A stretch of 64,000 nt of DNA from Sweltsa coloradensis. Lineage: Eukaryota > Arthropoda > Insecta > Plecoptera > Chloroperlidae. Under the pieces are notes generated by a model. That model did not search any database. It was not told the DNA's origin and saw only the letters and a list, made by a program, of their open reading frames with translations. Position 1 is the stretch's first letter, and every line of letters starts with the position of its first letter. The stretch is from positions 29,103 to 93,102 of the forward strand of contig JAMZAV010006963.1 in assembly GCA_024449915.1 (NCBI GenBank), written 5' to 3'. A program made the translations under genes and the position numbers. Positions 56,970 through 64,000 of the stretch are shown one piece after another.

Positions 56970-57567
56970 TGGATGAGCGAAGCGAAGACTTCAATTTCAC
57001 CGACCCCCCAAAAAATTTAGCTCGGGTGTTTTTTTTTTTGTTTTTTTTTTTTTTTTTTGTTTGTTTTTTTGTCTGTTTGTTAACTCTCTACCAGACAAAC
57101 GGCTTATCCGATCTTGATGAAAATTTGACAGGACCTTCGAAATCTCTGAACTTAGAGGTGTATTGTTTTTGGGTACAATCGAAGAAATATTTCTCATGAA
57201 TATCGTACTTTTACGATTTTTTTTCGATTTTTAGTGCGATATTTTCGTGACATTTGGGCCAATTCTGACCAAACGGGTGGGGCTACAACGTTCATATTAT
57301 ACATGGACATTAAGGTTATGGTGATGTAGTACCTTTTGAAAGAAAAAGTTGAAAAAGTTAGCCAGAATCCATAGAAATAAAGCTTTTAATATAAGTTTTT
57401 TACGGTAAATAATACCAATTGACAAGAAACAAAAGAAACTTGACAACATTCACCTACAATGCGTAGGCAGCAAAACAAAGCACTTGCAAAAATAAAGATA
57501 TCCCAAGCAAACTTAAAACTTTAAAAAGCTCATCCATCAACGCGGCGGGACTTTAGCGTTTTCCTAG
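56970..57567 (+). mobile_element. Helentron-like family B element, short
   Basis: 5' end TGGATGAGCGAAGCG after T. One subrepeat. 3' end CTCATCCATCAACGCGGCGG ... GCGTTTTCCTAG before T. At 598 bp it is a compact, nearly complete form. Confidence 0.87.
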
Positions 57568-57988
57568 TTAGATAACTATTTATAGCCAGGGGCCAAAATT
57601 AACTTTTTTGCAACTAGCACTTTAGGCTAATGGCAACAAAAGTCCTCTAGCCAAAGAGCATTTTTTACAAGCCCACAATCAAGTAGGCCTAGGTTATATT
57701 GATTGGATGAGCGTAGCGAGCGAAGCGAAGATTCCATTTCACTACACTGGAGAAAAAAATCCGGAATGTTTTTTTTTCTTTTTTTTTCTGTATTTTTGTG
57801 TGTTTGTTAACACGATTCCGGCTAAACCGATACTCCGATTGCGATGAAATTTTATGGAGGCCTTCGAAATCTGTGAACTTAGAACTGCCACGTTTTTTAG
57901 CGCAATCGGGAAATTTTTTCTCATAAAAAACGCAATTTTACGATTTTTTTCGATTTAAAAAAAATTTCTTCGACTTAACACCTACATG

Positions 57989-60900
57989 TAGTGGTAGCGG
58001 TACACGACATGAAAAACGAGAATACTGCACTTTTTGAACACGGTTTGCCGCTTTGCATAGTTGTAGGTGGGACCAAAAGTAATATTTAAGGATGTGGAGG
58101 CACTCGAAATTTCCCTTAGAATTCAAAATGGCGGCCATTTTTCAAAACGATGTTTTAGATGCAAAAATTCTTTTGTTCTGTCTAATAAACTATGTTTGGT
58201 ATCGTTTTCGTATATTTCCGAATCGAATAACACGAAAATAATGTCAAAATAAACATCCGGGTGAAATTCTATAAGTTTCACTTGTATTTGTAGTGTTTTC
58301 AAGCAAATCTTCTTAGATTGGGTCCGACGTAGAAACCCCCATTACCCTACCCCTTTAAATGATTCAAGAATTAAATTATTATGATTATAATGTTTAATTT
58401 AAAATCAAAAGTCATTTTTTTTACTAATTAGGCAGTCATTGCTGTGGTAACCAGAGGTGTTCAACAGGTGGTTAATGATTATTGTGCTGATTATTATGCT
58501 GCACTTTTTTAACACAGTTTGGCACTTGGCTCAGTTGTAGCTGGTACTTAAGAGATTTTTTTAAGATGTGGAGGCAATGAAAATTCCCTTGGAATCCAAG
58601 ATGGTGGCGATTTTTGGAATGTTGACCTTAGGAACAAAATTATTGCAGTTTTTCTAATTCATCTGTGTTTTGGAGTCATTTTCGTATGTAAGTGACTCTC
58701 AGAATACAAATATTACTTCAATGTGAAAGTAAAATAACAAATATTAAGAAACTAAGAATTTTGTAGGCCTAGAATTAAACTTAATACTGGAGTTTACTTG
58801 GCATGTGTTTACTTTGTGACGTTGTTAAGAGGAGTCACTGAGGCTGGCTCGTAGAGAGTTTAAGAACTCAGATTTATGTTTGTTTTTTCTTTTTCGGGTA
58901 AACGTTTAATAACATCAGTACACGAACTTTAATAAAGAATCAATCAATGAGATACAGCACGCGTATTCCTAAATTAATTCATTGATTTTGAATAAAAAAA
59001 TCCTGGAATCTCCCAAATTTACTCTATTTTGGTGAACTCCTGGAATTTATTCCAAGTGTGCAGATTATTTTAACGCCTATTTGAATACTGGATATCAACG
59101 TCTGAATCAATGTGAACGCGCAGGTTAATTTGGTTTTATCGTAAGATAAACAGTTTGCTGGGAATTTTTAGAATTGAAATCCATGTTTGGATTTCCAATT
59201 TTTTTGCGTTTTGGCCTTATGTCTCGCAATGGACCTTTTTGGCTCATTCTTTGCAACCAAGTGTGGATTTCAATATAAAAGTACTTCATTTACATGCATG
59301 AAAAATTTGGTAATTTATTACTAAACGTTTAGCAAAATCATCAATACCTGAGTGCGCGCATTTGAGTTGGGCCATGCAAGCTCAGCAAATTTTAATCCAA
59401 TGGCCACTTAAAAATGGTAACTATAACCTGTTCAAAGAATCTTAAACGCATAGTTCCTTGGTTTCTTGTTTTTGACCACACACATTACTCAAAAACAGCT
59501 CACAGCGTTCATCGTGAGTTCTGTTGTGGAAACTATATAATCCGCAAGGCTCCCCGACCATTCTCTGCCCTTGCCGTAGATCAAGCACACGAACAAAATA
59601 ATGCTCTTAATAAGGGTGACGGAGGTGCAGTGGGCCTAACAGAAGATCCAGGGCCTCTTTGGAGGCGGTCAGTTGCAGGTCCTGAAGTCTGCAGGTTACT
59701 CAGAGAATTCATTCCCGCACAAGATGAAACTCTAAGTGTTCTCCGACACCATGAGCAATACTCAGCATACCAGACTATGATAAGGGAAGACACTTGCGCT
59801 CTCAAAGACATTTTTCTAGAATTTGGTAATCCGTTCTTGGAAATTAGCGAAGATCTTATAGTACTGCCGGGTATTAGTGAGCCGGGAAGATGTTGACACA
59901 TTAAACTCTCTTGAAGATGATGGCATCAACCTGTATAAGGTTGTAAAGGAGATAGTTGATAACTAAATAACTTTTTTTCAACACTCAAAGAGAGTGAACA
60001 AAAAGATCTTCACGGCTAAACTTAAAAACGTCTGCAGGCAACAAGAATAAGAAGTGTGATGAGCAGCTTTTCTCTAAAATATTCATTTCAAGGCAGCACA
60101 GGGAAATGGATTTAGATGACATTTTTCCGTACGAAAATCAGGCTTGTCCACATTCGATTTCAGCAAATGGAACAAAAGTGAACTGACCATTAGCACTCAG
60201 AGGCTTTCACACATTCACTGGTTGTGATACAGTGTCTGCTTTTAATTCCAAATGCAAGTGCTCTGCCCGGACGAAGTGGAAAGCTTATGACGAAGTTACC
60301 AGAGCGTTAACTGCCATCTCTCACTTCAATTTGACGTCATACAACACCTTGAACATTTTGTCGCTATTCTCTATGGGGCATGGAGTGAAATGAGTAGTGC
60401 AAACAAAGCATGAAAATTTCTGCGGCTGCAAAGAGTAAGCCACTGCGTAAACTTCCTCCTAAAGTTGAACACCCTCACCGTCCACGGTCATCGTGCCACA
60501 TACAAGGGAAGACACATATGGGGTCAGGCAGACTATCATTACTGCTCTACCATCTCCAGCTGATTGGGTTTGGGCGCATGCAGCAAGAAAGAATGTAGAC
60601 TCCCCAGTGGACTACACTACCAGCAGAGTGGCAGAGAACTACTGAAATGCAGTTGTAAACAAGGCTAAACAGCTAGGTGCGTATGTGCTTCCTCAAGTGT
60701 CCAGTGCATCTCGCTGATGTGTACCAACTGCAAAAGCGAATATCATAATTCCACCCAAGAGAGTAATGTGTGAAGTAAGTGTAGAACGCGGCGTAAAAGT
60801 AATAAATTGCTGTATAAACAGAAAATCTTAAATACCTATTCTTTAGGCTACTAAAAATTATATCAATTAGTCGATTTGTGATAATAGCCGTAGCGAATTT

Positions 60901-61645
60901 GTAAATTGTACGTATCATTAATATTTTGAGCTCAAATTTGTGTTCTCTGGCTTAAATTCATATGGACTTGACACCAAACATGATATTATAAGTAGTTTTG
61001 AGCATAATTTTGTGTCCAAAGGTCATTTCCAAAAATCGCCGCCATCTTGGATTCCAAGGGAATTTTCATTGCCTCCACATCTTAAAAAAATCTATTGGGT
61101 ACCAGCTACAACTGAGCCAAGTGCCAAACTGTGTTTAAAAAGCGCAGCATAATAATCAGCACAATAATCATTAACCACCTGTTGAACACCTCTGGTTACC
61201 ACAGCAATGACTGCCTTATTAGTAAAAAAATGACTTTCGATTTTAAATTAAACATTATAATCATAATAATTTAATTCTTGGATCATTTAAAGGGGTAGGG
61301 TAATGGGGGTTTCTACGTCGGACCCAATCTAAGAAGATTTGCTTGAAAACACTACAAATACAAGTGAAACTTATAGAATTTCACCCGGATGTTTATTTTG
61401 ACATTATTTTCGTGTTATTCGATTCGGAAATATACGAAAACGATACCAAACATAGTTTATTAGACAGAACAAAAGAATTTTTGCATCTAAAACATCGTTT
61501 TGAAAATGGCCGCCATTTTGAATTCTAAGGGAAATTTCGAGTGCCTCCACATCCTTAAATATTACTTTTGGTCCCACCTAAAACTGTGCAAAGGGGCAAA
61601 CCGTGTTCAAAAAGTGCAGTATTATTTTGCGTACCGCTACCACTA
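57989..61645. mobile_element. Academ-like DNA transposon with ~0.7-kb inverted repeats
   Basis: The ends TAGTGGTAGCGGTAC / GTACCGCTACCACTA cap inverted arms (57989-~58740 and ~60950-61645) that remain similar for about 700 bp. Insertion duplicated ATG: the host family A word CACCTACATGCTTTATCC is split as CCTACATG ... ATGCTTTATCC. The interior has a decayed transposase-like gene. The 3-bp duplication and the nuclease-like protein suggest the Academ superfamily, but this is inference. Confidence 0.72.
59414..60720 (+). pseudogene. Transposase-like protein (DQAHEQ...LTGCDTVSAF family), decayed
   Basis: A 160-codon open frame (59414-59896) holds FDHTHYS, FSALAVDQAHEQNNA, GDGGAVGLTEDPGPL, RHHEQYSAYQ and FGNPFLE. 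After frameshifts come YENQACPHSIS and, at ~60195, FHTFTGCDTVSAF, followed by WKAYDEVTRAL and QGKTHMGSGRLSLPSPADW. These segments occur in this order in a large, multi-copy invertebrate protein family in which the LTGCD part resembles a PIN/XPG-type nuclease. The central region between NQACP and TGCD is deleted. It is not functional as it stands. Confidence 0.75.
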
Positions 61646-62160
61646 ATGCTTTATCCGATTGTAATGATTTTTTCACAGAACCTTAATTTTATGAATTAAG
61701 ATATTCGTGTGAAATCTAGAGCATAATCGAAAAATTATTTCTCATGAAAATCGTAATTTTACGGGTTTTTTCCTTTTTAAAACAATTCTTTGACTTATAA
61801 CACCTACATGCTTTATCCTATTGTAATGATTTTTTTACAGAACCTTCATTTCATGAATTAATATATTCGTGTTAAATTTGAGCGCAATCGAATAATTATT
61901 TCTTATGAAAATTGTAATTTTACGATTTTTTTCTTTTTTAAAAATTACGATTAATTAAAAAATTAAGTTAATTTTTTATTTATAATTTAGTTTATTTAAA
62001 AAATTAGTTAATTTTTTATTTAATTTAATTTAATTAAAAAAAATCTTCGACTAAGTAATGAATTTTTCACAGAACAACAGAAAATCCGCGTAACACATGG
62101 CAGCTCAATGCACCATATACGCTCATCCAACAACGCGGCGGGACTTAAGCGTTTTCCTAG

Positions 62161-64000
62161 TATAAAACAATCATAGGGTACGTGAATGTTTTAAGTTTAA
62201 GGGATTGACTGGGAACGAATTTACACCATAATATTAATAAGATTACCGTTAGCCTAAATTAAGCCATTTTTATTTTGTTTACATATTAAGAACGATTTTC
62301 CATACTAGGTAGCGCACTACTACTGGAAATTCGGTAAGTTATCGTTGCGAAATATTGAGATTTTTTTGAACGGCAATTGGGAAACTCTGGAAAAAGTACT
62401 GATTAGATTTTACTATGCCGAGTAAAGTTTCACTAGCCTCGGGCAAGCGTTAATTTTGATCCCTGTTTATTCTATGTTTAGCTTAAGTCCCTCCCACGGC
62501 ATGCCATAGTTACTTCACTAGGCCGCTAAGGCATTTTCCTTAAATTCTTCCGTTAAAATAATGTATTAAAAACGGAGAGATATGTAATTGGGCTACCTTA
62601 TTGATGAAAATAATCATTACTACATTCATATCAATTTTATTTATCACTATGCACGATAAAACCAATTTTTCCCAATTTTTCCAATTTTTCCAACGTGCCC
62701 AGAAAAAAAACGTGTTTTTTTTTCCAAAATTTCCGGGAAAATGGTACCTTTTTTTTTTACACTTCCCCTCCTTCGCAAGTAGCATAGGCTATTGAGATAT
62801 GTCTCGTCGTGCATCAGCTCGTGTTTCGGCTGCATTTTCGATTGTTGCGCGCATGGATACTATTATACACTTGTTTGATAGAGCTTGAATAAGTGTGACA
62901 GTTTGAGTAATTATTTTGTTATATTTAATATATTTTTGTTATTCTGACATGGCTGCAAAATTGCAAAAATATAATAGGGAGGATCGACTAAAATGAAGTT
63001 TCCATTATACAAAAACACAATACTATTTTGGTATTGCTTTCAGACTAATACTTTTTTCTATAATGTTCAAACGCATTCTAAAACCTTGAATTTTTTTTAT
63101 TTTCGTCTGCGGCGCTAATGTTGGCCCCCGTGCTTGGTTCCTTCCAACAAAAATACAAGTACCCAAAAGACACATGATTTGTACCTTTGTCTACCCTATA
63201 AAATATTCACGCTTTGCCACTGGTCTCATCTCATTTCTATCAAATTATTGATTGTGTTCATAATCATCCTCATATAACATTAGGGATTAGGCTAATTGGT
63301 ATATTAACATAAGATTATTTTAATAGGTAGGCCTACTCTTTCGGGGGCAGGACATTCTAAATGTATGGACCCCGAGGTCCACTTCCTGCACCCTTTCTGT
63401 ATAAATGTATCATCTATCTAGGGCGACGGTCGTTCGCCCGCAGCCAAGCGCACGAACGACTATTCGACCTGTATACTCCTTCTCTAGTTGGGGGGTTTTC
63501 AGCTATCTGCACACGCCGCCACGTAAGATTTACAATCTTGAAACTCAGTACATGACCTGATATGTGGTCCATGATCTACCAAAAAAAAAATCAGCCCGAT
63601 CCGATAACCCATTCTGTGTTTAAAAAGTGCCTCAACATCGTCGAAAACCTTCCGGCTGGCTGGGGGATTCTGACGGAGAGGAATAAGAGCCTACAGAGAA
63701 AACGGTACGCCTTAGAACTATGAAACTTGGACCACACTTAGATGTACCTCAAACTCATATACTTTTGCTTTCAAAACCAAAACCATGTATGTATGTTGTG
63801 TACGAACAATGTTCGGTCTAGACCGGCACCTCCACCAAAATTCACAAAAATTCTGGACCAGCACCTCCACCATCCCCCCACATTTTGAGAACTAAAATGT
63901 TTAATTTTGCGAGTTAATTCGCGTTTTGACCAATTTTATACAATTTTGTTCGTTATTTCACACGAGACCAATTCGCCCAAAAAAAATTTTCAAAAAAAAA
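62161..64000. other. Unassigned AT-rich sequence to the window end
   Basis: No gene recognised. It has TTTTTCCAA repeats (62660-62690) and a 17-bp imperfect direct repeat, GACCGGCACCTCCACCA / GACCAGCACCTCCACCA, at 63821 and 63856. Confidence 0.4.

Larger units (their letters stand above)
57704..62160 (+). mobile_element. Helentron-like family A element carrying an Academ-like transposon
   Basis: 5' end TGGATGAGCGTAGCGAGCGA after T; 3' end ACAACGCGGCGGGACTTAAG then CGTTTTCCTAG before T. The element proper is about 0.8 kb. A 3.66-kb transposon is inserted in the word CCTACATG|CTTTATCC. Confidence 0.85.

Noticed and set aside
59581..59901. 106-codon minus-strand frame
   Set aside because: It is the antisense of the transposase-like gene, which matches a known family on the plus strand.
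57989..61645. CACTA-type transposon, because of the CACTA letters at one end
   Set aside because: In CACTA elements the outermost bases read 5'-CACTA. Here the outer ends read TAGTGG, and the protein is not a CACTA transposase.

Overview
This window is eukaryotic and almost certainly from an arthropod, most likely a crustacean. It is AT-rich and dominated by nested mobile elements. The clearest taxonomic signal is a decayed mitochondrial insert (about 40.5-41.7 kb). It keeps the pancrustacean order trnP, trnT (opposite strand), nad4L, nad4 and reads with TGA as Trp and AGG as Ser. A short CCTAA run (arthropod-type telomere motif) and frequent short 'taggcctac' words fit the same picture. Paralogous copies differ mainly by one-base indels. 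The sequence therefore looks like a lightly polished long-read assembly, and frameshifts alone cannot be taken as proof of pseudogenes.

Only one host gene is supported: a divergent Elongin-C-like gene (+). Its two 3' exons (21030-21227 and 21372-21513, stop at 21511) carry the unmistakable SGTIKAMLS and [12 protein letters not shown] signatures. Two candidate upstream exons (10016-10092 and 18419-18484) have good splice signals and compatible phases, so the gene may span about 11.5 kb with transposon-filled introns.

Layout: 0-3.4 kb has a 43-bp GC-rich minisatellite between two copies of a 180-bp repeat. 4.2-8.5 kb is a broken R1-like LINE. 8.5-21.5 kb is the Elongin-C region, whose introns hold a 5-kb hairpin element with insertions in both arms, rolling-circle elements and a SINE. 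22.55-37.2 kb is a tandem duplication of a ~7-7.6 kb block, with a third partial copy at 37.98-39.53 kb. 33642-42949 is bracketed by hAT-type ends and an exact 8-bp target duplication, and it sits inside the 3' coding end of a LINE. 43.7-46.5 kb is a rolling-circle element with two different TIR elements in it. 48.05-50.1 kb is a Penelope-like element with inverted terminal repeats and hammerhead-like cores. 52.0-54.7 kb has an inverted Penelope-type terminal pair and a hAT-like element with another TIR element inside. 56-62.2 kb has three more rolling-circle elements, one carrying a 3.66-kb Academ-like transposon.

The commonest repeat (more than 15 copies) is a set of non-autonomous elements that I infer to be Helentron/Helitron2-type (HINE-like). 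One end is TTGGATGAGCG. The other is CGCTCATCCAA, followed by a short hairpin, then CTAG. There is no target duplication, and insertion lies between two T's. Three internal empty-site comparisons in this window support the T^T rule.
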